From NCBI RefSeq assembly GCF_000740895.1, contig NC_025263.1, positions 806,001-870,000 on the forward strand: a stretch of 64,000 bases of DNA, read 5' to 3'. Positions 46,175 through 59,500 of this stretch are shown here, piece after piece. The stretch is from Theileria orientalis strain Shintoku. Taxonomy: Eukaryota; Apicomplexa; Aconoidasida; Piroplasmida; Theileriidae. Made by a program: the position numbers and the translations under genes. The notes beneath the pieces are model-generated. The model saw only the letters and a program-made list of their open reading frames with translations. It was not told the DNA's origin and did no database searches. Each line of letters opens with the position of its first letter. Position 1 is the first letter of the stretch.

Positions 46175-46991
46175 GATGTTTACGTCATTTCTAAATCGTT
46201 ATAAGTCATATCAATAAACATTTATTGTTTTGAGAATAAATGTGTCCAATTACTTAGTATAATGATCCTTTGTGATGCTCAACTAAATCTAGTGGAGGGC
46301 AGTGGAATCATATTAACACATTATCATCAATTCCTCACAAACCTTTAGTTATGTCTCGAAACCATCTATAAATCTTCTTCTTATCATATTTTCAATCTAA
46401 TCTAACCAATTTTTTAATCATTATTCCAAATTTTAACATCGTCGAATCCTAAACAACTATCAATCGAACCATAATTAACATACGGTATTTCAACAGTCAC
46501 CAATACCCATAATATACTTATTTATAAGATACTATAGTCATGTACTTGTTTAAACTTAAAATATTAAAACTATATAGTTAATTGACACATGCTTTTGTAT
46601 CGTACTTATTATTACCAATCATTTTTAGGTTTTAACATTTTGCTTTTTTTATCTTTTTTGAATTATCTACTTTTAATTTCCCGGTCGGGATCGCGTTATA
46701 ATGAACTCAGTGAGAAGATTAGTCTCTAATTCATTATGAACTGGTCATTCAATAAATTGATTCTACATCATTACGTTCCTTATAACTCGTCCCTCACAGG
46801 GCGTCTAGTCCTTGGTATTTCATGGTTTTATTCCTCTTTTAAATCATGTTCGAGGGTCTGTCTTTACTATATTACCATTCATTAACATTTAATTCTCCTA
46901 ATTCTCCTTAGTTGAGGTTATACTCATACTGGGATCATGATAGAGATTCTGTGACACAAGGGGTACATACGGTAACGATTCCTGATAAATC
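46175..46991. other. Intergenic region with a less AT-rich pocket
   Basis: About 820 bp between the start of the membrane-protein gene (46174) and the stop of the CCCH gene. Part of it, about 46678-46870, is clearly less AT-rich than its flanks, starting with a short GC core (TTCCCGGTCGGGATCGCG). No open frame of note. An unidentified non-coding RNA or a remnant is possible. Confidence 0.4.
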
Positions 46992-46992
46992 T

Positions 46993-47904
46993 TTAAAATT
47001 TAAGCATGTTGATGGATGGGTGGAAGTCCTCATTGGTCGACTTCAACTCGTTTAGGCTCATGAGTGACGTTCCGGAACTCGTGAAGGAGAAGTCGTCATC
47101 TGTGGTTGAACATCTTAGCGAGCTCTCCTCACTCCTGGGCATCCTGATCAGCGTTTTGAAAAATTCGCTGTGGGCAGACAGCTTTGTGAACGAGGGCTTC
47201 GTATTACTCTTGGACTTCGACGCCTTGTGATTAAAGTGACAAAAATTACAGCCGAATCCACTTTTACAGTAGTTGGACTTCTTGTTTGCAAATACGCAGG
47301 GCTTACAGAAGCCGTGCACGTGCAGCAGCGATCCAACACTGGGCACCGAGCCCGTTTCAATTACGTTGTACCTTTCTCGCAGCGCCATGTATATTTGCAC
47401 AATGTTAATGTCTGTGGTGGACATACAGCTCTTCAGCAGCAGTGCTCTGTCCCTCATTTCTTCTGGCGTGATTGTTATGAGGTCGCTTGTGGTGATCTTG
47501 TATTGGTCTATGTCGTTCTGATAAATTTGAGTCACGCACTTCCTCAGCTTCTCAAACAGGTTTTGTGCAAAGTAGTCCTTCAAATCTCTGAAGAACGATA
47601 TACTTGACGAGTTTCTATAAATGGTGTCAAAGTGGTCATGGGTCAGCGGGCTCGATATGGATTTCACAGAAGTTCCGTTGATTGACGAATTAATATGATT
47701 AGGGTTCTGTTCTGATTTCGAAAGCAGGAACGTGGAAAACTTATCCAGGCTGCTTGAACGGGATGAGTCAAATGAGTTAGTTCCTGATGAGTTCAGATAG
47801 AAATTTTCTGATAAACAAGATTTACCATTGAACTCACAAACCTGCTTTCCCAATGTGTCATAGTTAGAACAAAAAATACTATCGCTAATCAATGGATTTT
47901 CCAT
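46993..47904 (-). CDS. Alveolate CCCH zinc-finger protein
   Basis: Single exon, 303 residues from the ATG at 47904 (an upstream TTG is in frame but is not a eukaryotic start). Around residues 190-230 lies GSVPSVGSLLHVHGFCKPC, followed by VFANKKSNYCKSGFGCNFCH, which gives a C-x9-C-x5-C-x3-H finger. A Gly-Ser-...-His-...-Gly-x-Cys-x-Pro-Cys lead-in just before a CCCH finger is widespread in alveolate, especially dinoflagellate, proteins and binds RNA in related families. The rest is Ser/Asn-rich. Role: probable RNA-binding regulator, partner unknown. Confidence 0.75.
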   Translation of the reverse strand: MENPLISDSIFCSNYDTLGKQVCEFNGKSCLSENFYLNSSGTNSFDSSRSSSLDKFSTFLLSKSEQNPNHINSSINGTSVKSISSPLTHDHFDTIYRNSSSISFFRDLKDYFAQNLFEKLRKCVTQIYQNDIDQYKITTSDLITITPEEMRDRALLLKSCMSTTDINIVQIYMALRERYNVIETGSVPSVGSLLHVHGFCKPCVFANKKSNYCKSGFGCNFCHFNHKASKSKSNTKPSFTKLSAHSEFFKTLIRMPRSEESSLRCSTTDDDFSFTSSGTSLMSLNELKSTNEDFHPSINMLKF

Positions 47905-48715
47905 GGGCAATAATTAAATCAGCAGATAATCGCAAATTTTGGTAAGCAGATAATAATCATATTAATGTTTATTATATATTTACTTTGCTGAATCAATTAT
48001 AATCCAGTCTTTGTGTTTTTGTCGACATTAGACAATAATAATCGAGAAAATCATCATATTTATTAAACACTATAAAATATATCTATGTTAGTGGCACAAG
48101 TAACGTTTATACTAAACACATTAAAATTTAATACCTTTGAGCTTAAAAATAAATTTCAATCAGATACAAAAAGTTAGGATTTATTATATTTCTAAAAGCA
48201 ACTTGTCTACGTCCCCATAACATTAAATCCATGAGGTCATAAACGATAAAGTACAAATATGTATATTTACAAATATGGTCTATCTTCTAAAGAATATCAA
48301 ACTTTTAAATCAACAATACTAAAGTAATATAAAGAATTTACAAATAAATGTATAAACTTTTGTTATTTTTACACATATCCCATATTAATATTATTAGTTT
48401 ATATTGACCTATTATTCAGAGATAATTTTACAATTAAACACATTTTATAATATTAAATATCTTTTAGTAGACGGAATAAATTTATTTCTTTGGAATCCTA
48501 ATACACCCATTTATTCTTCCTCATAATATAATTTATGGTAATAAATTTAGATGGCACTATTTTATAAAATATTTCATCATAATAATATTATTATTATTTA
48601 TAACAACATAATAAATATTAAAATTTTATTTAATTTCATATTCATAATTCATTGAATAATACAATATATTAACACTATAAAGATTCTTACACACTATGTT
48701 TAAAAAATATATAAA
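47905..48715. promoter_or_regulatory. Divergent AT-rich intergenic region
   Basis: About 810 bp between the starts of the CCCH gene (minus) and PIG-M (plus). A stretch of strongly AT-rich DNA with no clear open frame. It must contain both promoters. Confidence 0.5.
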
Positions 48716-50452
48716 ATGAATAATAAATCATCCAATTCTATTTATAATTCACTTTATACTACTGCAAGTAAAAATCCTAGTCTATTTAGGTTTATAATAT
48801 ACTTCATTTCATTGTTGATACGATTGTTATTAATCGCATATTCAATGTACCATAACATAAAGTGTAAGTTAGCAATGTAAATAAAACAAATTAATTTATT
48901 AAAATTAATTCATATTTGTAGTTGATCTTAAGTATTCTGACGTCGACTACCTTGTTTACTCGGATTCTACAAAATACATACTTTCTGGACAATCTCCATA
49001 TCTAAGGCACACATACAGATACACGCCAATATTGTAAGTCACAATTTATTTTTATTTTCACCTATTTAGGTCATTTTTAATGGTCTTTAACGAATTGTGG
49101 TTTCATGACTTCGGTAAAATTCTTTTCACAATTTCAGACCTATTGGTTGGATATATCATTGAAAAATGCTTATGGTCTTATCCGAAGATAGATAGAATCA
49201 TTCTTGCTTCAATTTGGCTTCTTAACCCATTTTCTATCGGAATATCCTCAAGAGGCAATGCGGATACACTTATTTGCCTTCTTGTATTACTTTCTCTATG
49301 GCTAATAATGAAACGATGGATATTACTTTCGTCAATATTGTATGTTTACAACTTTTAAACTTATTCATTTTAGGTTTGGAATTTCAGTTCATTTTAAAAT
49401 ATACCCTGTAATATACACACTACCCTTTATCTTATACATTTATAATGAAGGAGCCGTAAGATCCTTATCTTAATATTTTATTTAGGTTCAGAAGTTTAAA
49501 TTGGCACTTTCAAACAAAATTAAATTCATATTTAAAATTCCGTTTTTGCTACTTTCAAACATCAACAGGAACCACATTAAATTTGGGTTTTTTAGCTTCT
49601 TAACGTTCTCAGTTCTGACATATTTGACATATTACTAGTAAGTTAATCGATTTTAATCAGTAATCAGCTATGGCTTCAACTCCATTTATGAGACGTACCT
49701 GCATCAGTATATTCGAAAAGACCACAGACACAACTTTTCTTTGTATTTCAATACCATGTACTATATTGTCGATACACACACAAATGTAAGTTTATATGAA
49801 TTTAAAGACTATTAATTAAACTCTATATGTTTAATTATTAATTAAAATTCAATATTACTTAAACTCATTAACAAAAAATGAAATAAACCATTATAGATGA
49901 ACTCGATTTTATCTTTCGTTCCACAACTATTATGTGTGTTTATTTTTTCAATCGTTTCGTTCGACGACTTGCCTTTATCCCTATTTTTAATGGTAAGTCT
50001 TATAACCAAGAATATATCAACTGCTTTTAGACAGTTTCATTTGTTGCTTTAAACAAGGTTATGACATCTCAGTACTTCCTCTGGTGGATGGCCCTGTTAC
50101 CACTAGTGATTAAGAATTTAGGATCGAACATCAAGTATTATAAAAACTTTCTACTCTCAATGGTCTCTCTACTGATATTTAAGTTTTTATGGCTATTTTG
50201 GGGATATAGACTAGAGTTTTTAGGATACAATAGTTTCAACGAGGTTGGTACATTTATTATTTTATATAATATCATTACTATTATAATACCTAAAGACTTT
50301 GTTATATTATATTAACCTTATTTAACTATATCAAAAATATTACCAATTATTTATAGATGTTGTTTTCTTCATCCTTTCTCGTTATATCACACATGTTGGT
50401 TTTATGGACACTGATTTACGAGTCATACACCAATAAAATCGTGTCAACATAA
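48716..50452 (+). CDS. PIGM: PIG-M, GPI mannosyltransferase I (GPI14)
   Basis: About nine small exons join from the ATG at 48716 (MNNKSSNSIYNS) to the TAA at 50450-50452. Many hydrophobic helices are present, as expected of a multi-pass ER enzyme. The first luminal loop has the DxD-type motif KYSDVDYLVYSD, followed by the family block SGQSPYLRHTYRYTP. NPFSIGISSRGNADTL and a C-terminal helix (SQYFLWWMALLPLV) are also typical. The enzyme adds the first alpha-1,4 mannose to glucosaminyl-PI using dolichol-phosphate mannose. Several exon edges rest on short frames, so the middle is approximate. Partner to DPM3 in the pathway. Confidence 0.88.
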
Positions 50453-50565
50453 ATTTAATAAATAAAGACTTAATCGGTTGTAATTAAACTCCATATACGC
50501 ATACACATACACATAAACATACAAATTAAATAATGTGTAAACGATTAAAATTTAGTATATTACAT

Positions 50566-53165
50566 TTAAATCATGGTGTCCATTGATGTCCTGATCGTCT
50601 TAATCCTTGAGTATATTTTATACATCATGTCCACATTGTTCTTATATGCCGTATAGAACCAATGATCTGTAGTATCAATTATTGATATTATGTAAAATAA
50701 TCATATTGGATTCAGATATAATTATAACAAATACCATGTGAATGCAATTACTAATGTTATATCGCGCCTAATATAAACTAACCCATCTCTATCGTCTTGT
50801 TAAGTAGAGTACTTGGAACGAAAGTGTAACTGTTCATGTGCTCGTCAAACTTGCTCAGAATTATGTTCGAGTATCGAAGGTGAAACTCCGAAATCATATT
50901 TGAAACCTGCTCGACGGTGTCTTCCACGTTCTTGACACTATTGTACAAAAGTAAGGCCTGCATAATCTCAGAGTGCCTCGCTGACATCCACTTACGTCTC
51001 TCATTAATTTTAGCTATTCTCGCCTTAACCTGGTTAAATAATGTGTGGTAGTGGTCAATAGTCTCGTTAAAGAAGTCGTCAATTAGCTCTGATGATTCGT
51101 TACTCATCGTAACATACTCAGAAACTGCCTTTTCATACACCGGTAACAATTCCAAGTTAGTTATGACATCTGAGTCCAACTTGGCTAATCCCTTAATCAT
51201 TTCAACCGATTTTTCGTTCATGTCCTCTTTATCACTTGAACTCTTGAGCGATTTGAATATTTCCTTATAGCCATTGACCATCTTCTTCGCGTTGTTTATC
51301 TTCATAAACAAGTCGGTGTTCGTCTTAATTATTTGCTCCAGTTCATTAGGCGTTGCAGAAAGTGACGGCATCGTCAGGGTTGACGCATATGTAATGGTTA
51401 AGTTTTGAGAAGATTCAGCTGTATCCGATTGAGTATACTTTGTCATCATTATCGAATTAGCGAGTTCTAAGTTTTTGCAACCGTTCCTATTAAATTCATG
51501 TGTGATGATAATAGATAAGACGTCGTTAAGTTGAGCCAGTTCATTGTTTTCCTCAACACTATCTCCCATACTTTCTTTATTATTGCTAACTTTGCCTCTT
51601 TTATTTGATTTAATTAATATTGGTTCTGAGTAGAAGCTCTGTGAAAATTGCTTTTGATCAAATAATGGCCCGAATGACAGTCCATTGTTATAGTTAAAAT
51701 GATATACTGCTTTCCGTGAGTAATATAGAAAATCCGATTGCGATAGTTGCTTTAATGACATCTTTCCCTTCGAGTCCAAATCCATGCATTCAGTGTGAAA
51801 ACACATGTGCATCGCGTTCAACAACGATGCGTCGTAGAACGTTGATGTGCTTGGGTACAGGTCCAGCTTCGGCCTGTACACTGATATCTTTGAATCCGAT
51901 TGCGATACGATAATTATTAATGGCTCTGTTGACAACACCATGAATGACTCAAACACTGGGTACGAGTAGATTAAGTTACAATCCGGTATAAAATCATTTG
52001 AGAGAAGCCTTATGACCACTGGGTAGAACTCCAGGTCAGCTCGATTTCCTATAAGATACTTGTTTATGTTTGCAATAAACTTCTTTAACTCGTACGATTC
52101 ATTGTTCCCGTTTTCCGAGTTTGTTTTTCTATTATTTGCCGCTTGTTTTCCAAATTTCGTTTTAAAGCCCTTTTTGGATAACTCCAAACACTTCTTTATC
52201 AGAGGCGTGTTCTTCGTGAAGTCGTACATGGTGTTCATTATGATCGGACAGTAGCAAAACATGTATCCGTAATTAGAGAGTGCAAAGAGTGTGAATGATC
52301 CCAAACTCGATTTATCGTTTGAATTTATAAATATGTCCACTAATCTTCCTCTCGTCTTCTGAAACTTAAAGTTCGTATCCGAGCCTGAGTTCTGTCCTAG
52401 TCTACACATTCTCTCTGATATGCTCAGCTCATACATCGGCTCTTCCAGTCCCCTGTCCAAGTTATATATTCTAATGAATGACATGTACTCGCAGGAACTG
52501 AAATCCATTACGAATTCCGAATCTTTTCCTGAGCTTGATGCTCTTACGTACTCATTGGTTACTATCACAAATGCGTTTGAAAAGACTGGATTCCATGACG
52601 CCTTAACTACATGAATGTTATCGTTAAGGGCCATACCCTTCATTAACAAATTACCATTTATTTGCTCTGTTAGCGTTAAATTACATCCATTGCAATCCGA
52701 TTCTGCAAATTTAGATAGTTCATATGGTGTGTTAACTAGAAAACATGCTACGTCTGAACTAAGCAACAACACAGTCCCATTAATGTTTACAGATATATGA
52801 TTAATGAAGTGCGGGTGCTTCGTAAAATGATCCAAGTTAACTTTAAATGTGTATGATGACAGTGTCGAATTCCTGTTGAAATATTCACATTTAATTGTAA
52901 CAATGAGTGAGTATACTGGTGAAAGTGCAAAGGAACCATATTTAATGTTCTGATCTGTAATTGTAAAGAGTGCTGGACTATTCAAACATTTGTTTAGAAC
53001 ATCTTTAGAAGAAAAACATATTGAATAGTTTGAGCAATAATCGAAAAGTTTAAATGATTCACTTTTGTTTACGAAATTATAATAATCTTCATTCAGAAAG
53101 TGAATTTTTTTATTGTGATTAGAAACGTAAACTTGTTTAAGAAAGGAATATATTTTTTGGTCCAT
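50566..53165 (-). CDS. Nup88/Nup82-like nucleoporin candidate
   Basis: Two exons (53165-50783 and 50666-50566) give 827 residues. The N-terminal two thirds has beta-propeller-like segments: HFINHISVNINGTVLLLSSD and VHVVKASWNPVF-type strands, similar in pattern to the Nup88 propeller (LNPSGKLLALVG, WHPLS). The C-terminal third is predicted coiled coil (LDHYHTLFNQVKARIAKINE, then RRKWMSARHSEIMQALLLY). A propeller with C-terminal coiled coil and this length fits Nup88/Nup82, on the cytoplasmic face of the pore. Alternatively another propeller-coiled-coil protein. The last exon (DHWFYTAYKNNVDMM) was found only by splicing. Confidence 0.5.
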
Positions 53166-53570
53166 TAATAAACAACATATGCGATACAGATAAAATGTTA
53201 ATACAACGCATAATGTGCAAAATATTATTTACATAAATAAAAGAGTTGATAATAATAAATAATAAATAATTGATAATAATATAAAATAATGATATGGAAT
53301 TTAAAATATGTTACGAATCTATCCATGGGGAATCATAATATATATATGTTTATAATGTTATAATTTTATTTTAATTTTATTAAAAATTTTTATAATAACA
53401 TATGTAATATAATAATTCTTGGAATCATTAATTATTTGAATTTTTTAACAACATAAATATACACAGCAACGATTACAATTAATTTCAATTATAATTAATA
53501 TTTATTAATTAAAACAATCATTTATTATAATTTAATATCAAATGATTATTTATTAATAAAAATATAACTT
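53166..53570. promoter_or_regulatory. Divergent intergenic region
   Basis: About 405 bp of AT-rich DNA between the starts of the Nup88-like gene (minus) and UTP10 (plus). It should include both promoters. No element was recognised. Confidence 0.5.
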
Positions 53571-56500
53571 ATGGCATCACTGTCAAATCAGCTTTCATCT
53601 CTCCGAGATGATCGCAGTAAGAATCTTAAAAGGTTCATATCGCATTATAAATCTAACATAAAATGGAATAACATAGAAGTTTCTAAAGCCTGGGATTATT
53701 TTTTGTCAATTAATAATCAATTCGTTGAATGCGAATCATTATTTTCTGAAATAATACACGGATCATCCTTTTTATCATTGGATAAATCAAATGATGAAGA
53801 AGAAGACCATGAATTAAAATCTGTTATTTTGGATAAGCCTAAGGATATCGATTTTTTGACATCCAATGAACTGGATGATCTTAACAGATTGATACGCACA
53901 TTCATTGATTTGAGTGTTCCATACTTCATGACCAGAGAATTCGAACACTTGATTGATTATTTGATTTACAAATACAATATCGCAGTTACATTTTCAGAGT
54001 ATTTGATAGTAGCGTACATTCAGTACAACTACTCGGAATACTATTGTAAATTATTATCGCTATTTAACATAAGGAACGAGAGCACGTTTCATTCATTTTA
54101 TAATGAAATAAAAACTGCATCAATGAATTTCACGGAGCATAAATATATTACGTCGAATGTAGTCTTTTCTGGAATCGCAAAAAACTTTATTTTTTATAAA
54201 CAAGTGTCCTCGTGTTACGATAGATTGGCACGAGTGTGTGCAGTGAATACGAACATTGTGTCCTTTTTGAACGCAGTAAATTTGCACTACGTAGTCGTTA
54301 ACAGTAAAGTGATGGACAACAATGAAATAAGATACGTAGTCAACATGATAAAGGAGGCGTTATCTATGGAGCAGGTCGGTGAGTACACAAGTTCGTATCT
54401 ATGCGTACTAATCACGGCCTTTACGCACATTCAATTCACACTTGTCGTTCAAAGAGAACTAATAGCATCATTGAAAGGAATTTTGGCAATTATGAGGGAT
54501 TTGGATGCTTTAAAAATAGATCATCTCGTCGTTTTCAAGTACATCGTAATGTCAATACACCTGACGCTACAGTACCAGAAGCAGACGTTAGACAAACTAC
54601 CGCAAGATATTACTAACTCAATAATTGGTATATTACAAAAACACGAATCAGTAAACATAGTATTAAATAATTTGAAGAAGATTAAGGGCCTTAACTTATC
54701 AAGAACAATAAACGTCATTATAAACTCTCTAGTCAGCGCAACATTAGGAAACACGGACATTCAAAAAGATTTGACAGTTTATGGAAACAAATCTAAAATC
54801 CAAGCCATGGATAAAATAACATTCTTTCTAGAATTTGTAAATGAGTCGTTTGACTCAAGCTGTATGAAGATGATAGTATTTAACCTGATAGATGAGGTTA
54901 ACAGGATCAGCTCGCACTTCAGAAGTCACGGAGAGTCAATCATTGAATTTGATGAAAGCAGAATGATAGTTAAAATAAACAGTGACCACAAGTTTGGATC
55001 AACGTTGCTCATAATTGAGCAAATGTTTAAGGTCGTTAAGAAGATTAATCCGACGGTGTTGGAGTACACGATCATGGAATACGTGAATAGACTTAGCTTT
55101 GAAATGATACAGGATCAAATGGAGGTTATAATGTATATATTCAGATCACTATCAGAGGATATTGTGTTTAGAATGGTGATCCTATTGAATAAGTATTCAG
55201 ACTCGTCATCTGATTATAAATGCTATGTTAAAAAGGTATATAATGGAGTTGGGGGTATTAAAATGATGTTGAATATGTTTGGATTGATCGATTATAAAAT
55301 GAGTAACATTTACAAGGATGATAGGATATTCACATCTTTGGTAGAGTTTATTGTATCAATGTACACAAAGACTGATTCACACAGTGCGGAATTGAATCGT
55401 TTAGTGTTCAACTTCATAAATAATTCAATGGATGACGAAGGGTTATCGAAGAAATTGGAATCTGAAGATAGATTTTGGAAATCAGTTCCAGTTAAAATAG
55501 CAACAGACGCATTGGAATATCATATACAGTCACTAATAGATAAAGTAGATAGGTCGTTTAAATACGATACGGAAGACAAAGTAAATTTTGAAACTGTTGA
55601 TTTTAAGGTTATCTGGACTAAGGATTATCAATTAATATTTGATAAATATATTAGTCATATATCAAATTCTAAAGAAATTGAGAGGATATTTAAAGTGTGT
55701 AATTTAATAGTAAAGAATAATAAGGAATCTATTTTTGACAATGATGAAATACATATAAGTAAATCTTTAAGAATGTTTATTAGGTTTCTAATATTATTAA
55801 TAGGAAATAAAAAAGTTGATTTTGATAAAGAGATTAATTATTTGTTGGAATATACACATGGAATATCTAACCAGCTTTTATTTGATTTGAATGAATTGAT
55901 TCAAATTAATATTGATGTTGTCAATGTGTTGACTAAGGATATACTAAATAATAATAATATAACTGATGTTGAAAATGAAGATGGAAATGAATATTCGGAT
56001 GACTATTATGGATATATTTCATCATCAAATAGGATAATATTCAACATATTCTCAACACTGTATTATCAATATGAAACATTAGAGTTTACATGTAAGAGTG
56101 ATGAAAATGTTGAATTGTTGCACAGTCAATTTGTAATAATAAGAGATTTGGTTATAAAATACGTTAGTTACAACGTCGATAAACAAAATATTAAACAATA
56201 TGTAATTGACTTTTACAAATTCATGATGTGTAAATATGAGTCGATGTTAATGATGAATTATAATCAATTCAATGAATTATTAGTAATTAAGAGCATGGAG
56301 ACAATACTAGTGAATAAACAATTGAAGTCATTTTTCATACAGACATTTTCAGAATTATTGACAAGTACAAATTTTAAATTATGTACCAACACTAACTCGC
56401 ATTCACAAATTATCAACAGCATCATTGATTTATTAAGAATCACTAGTACTAAAAGCTCTAGTGTATCATTTTCAATAACTTATTACACTGATAACAATGA

Positions 56501-59500
56501 TAGATTGATATTTGAAGTTAATGTACCAATGAAATACAAGCACAAACACGTTAATGTTGACTTTGTTAATCTTATTAGAGATAGTCACATAAAGAATCTT
56601 ATATCAGACAATACTAAAATTATGAAGAACTTTGATATTAATTATTCAAATGATATAACCAATGGTTTGCTAAATAGAAAATACAATCGATCAATAGCAT
56701 TATTTGATACTTTAAACGATGAGTTGATTGATGGTAGTATAGAGGTTATTTTGAGTATATTTAAAATGAATAAGAATTATGAATTGTATGGTCATATATT
56801 AATGGATGTGGTTATTAACACACTTGAATTAATATTTGACACATCATTTAAATACTCAACAAAGATGTTAAAGATGTTGATTGAATTAGGTAGATTTTGT
56901 CAAAATACGAAGCTTCATTTGAGTGAATTAGAGATGCCAATACCATATAGTAAACATATAGAAAACAAATCACATTATAAATATAAAGTAGATATTAAAT
57001 ATGATATTAAGATGTTATTGAATCGTGTATTAACTTCTAATACCAAGGTTGAGACGATTGATAATTTTAGTAATGTGATATCTGAATATTTGACTAATGA
57101 TGAGGATTTTTTTAATTTGTTAATATCAAAGGTATTTATAACATCAAATGCCGTATATAACATGGATTTTTATCAAAAACTATGTTCAATGATGGGTGAT
57201 TGTGATCATGAACTTGATTTGTTGTTTACATTTTTAGAAGGATTGACTCGTGATTTATATAACTTATTGAATGGTGACAGTAAGGATGTTGAATTTATTG
57301 TAAGAAGTTTTCAAGAAGTTTTTACAAGGTGTTCGTTGTTGATGTTGGCATTAAGTAAAATGAATAAGTTAAAATCGAATAATAACTTGGTTAAGTACGT
57401 AGAACATTGTGCTCATCTTTTAAACATTTGTACAATGTTTAAGTCGATAACCAAAGATGTAAATAACAAATTCGATGGATCAATTGAATATAATAATGAG
57501 ATATCGGAAATAAGCATTATGGTTAACAATTCATTTATTACGTTTGAAAAGGTCCCATTTGTTTTACTGTATTCATTGAATAAGCAAACCATATGGATAT
57601 TGCCAATAAAAAGTAGGAATCGATTTTATTATTCATTTGCATTATATTACAATGAATTAAAGCCGAATTATCTCTCAACATTAATAAAGCATATGTTTGA
57701 TATAAGTGGAGTTGATGATAAGGTTGTCCTAGGATTCGTATATAACATATTCTCAAGTTGTTACAGTGAAGAAGTACTGGTATACATTATTAATAGTATA
57801 AAATCACTGAAGACATATGATATATTAATATATATGATAAAAAAGAATATTAACATTGATATTAGTGTAAAGATAAGCTTGGTGTGTAAGATTGTTAATA
57901 ATGTGTTGGTGTCAACAGAAATGGAAAATAAGAAGATACAATTGTTTTTGTTTGGACACATGAACGATTTAATCGACGTTTATTTGAAGATAATATGTGA
58001 TTATACTAATAATAAAACTGGTAACCAAACTAATGATTTCTATGGAAAATTAGTTGATACAAAACTTGATAATGAATTGAAATCTTTGAATAAGTATTTG
58101 GATCAAAATAACGACGATGATGTCAAGAAATATAAACTTCAAGAAAAGTTTATTCAACACATAAATAATAAAAGATTTAAACATAAAATAATTCAAATTG
58201 ATGATGATTTGATAATATCGTTGCTTACATTAATTTTAAACCTGCTTAATGCAATGATTGATAACATTTACAGAATGGATTTGGATAATATGAACGCAAT
58301 GAATAAAATGTATAATAAATTGTACCATAACATTTGCACATTGATTAATCATACAATTATTAAGATTGGCCATTCATACAAATTAATGACGAAGTTGATT
58401 AATAACTTGATAGTATGTAGTATTAAAATGACAATAGATTCAACATCGATCTCATCTGAACAAAAAATTAGAGCAACTGTTATTGTTACAATAAACAACA
58501 TTCTGGCAGTTGGCACATCAGGGTTTAATGGAGAATTAGTAGAAATGTTGATTGATGAAAACAAAGTCTCATTTCCCGATGAAAATATAAGTGTATCATG
58601 GATGTCATACTTAATATATTTGTATTTCATCTGTATCAATAGCAGGGTTTATGATATCAGTATGACTAAAGGAAATGTGCTATTAAATAATGAGAATGTT
58701 GATGATTTATTTTACAGTCGATACTCTAAAATTAGTAATATTTTAAACGCATATGATCATTGGATTAATATACTGTACACTTTGATATGGATTCATCAAG
58801 TAATGGAATTTGATCCCTTCAATAAACAAGGGTTACAAATAAACAAGTTTAAAGGATATGAATCATGTAATATGACGCGTACGAATAAAAACAGAGCTGA
58901 AAACATTGACTATTATCTGGGAATTCAGTTATACGGATATGTTTCATACTATATTCGAAACAACAGGAAATTGAATATCAACATTGATGTTGCGTTCTTT
59001 AATGATAGGAAAAGTGAAAACAGAAGAATTTATACTGAGTTTAATGAACTATTATATTCATTGTTATCATCAATGGTATTGTATAAATACTATGATGATA
59101 TTAAGGATAATAAGCATGTGAAGTCGAATGAATTGAATACTATTGAGACGAATAGTGATGTCGTATCGTTGATAAACGTCATTTCAAGTTCAATTTTACA
59201 CATATTCAATATGAATCAACATGGAGGATTTAATATTCACATCTTTGGAACACTAAATGCCATGTTTGAAAACATATTGGAAGAAAAATTGAAATCAATT
59301 GAATCATATGAAAACGTATGGGATAACATTACGAGTAATGACGGAAACTATCATTATCATTTACGCATAGTATCAACGCTGATGAGTATACAGAACAATT
59401 TTATGTCATCCACCAAACTAAAGGTAAATTATATATATGTATATATACATTTAATTTAAACAAATAACATATATTAAATTTAACCAACTATGATACATTT

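Noticed and set aside
47905..47910. TTG as start of the CCCH gene and of several other frames
   Set aside because: Eukaryotic genes start at ATG; the next in-frame ATG was used.
50572..50655. Short plus-strand frame encoding a hydrophobic peptide
   Set aside because: The minus strand here encodes the last exon of the Nup88-like gene, with a good acceptor and frame match.
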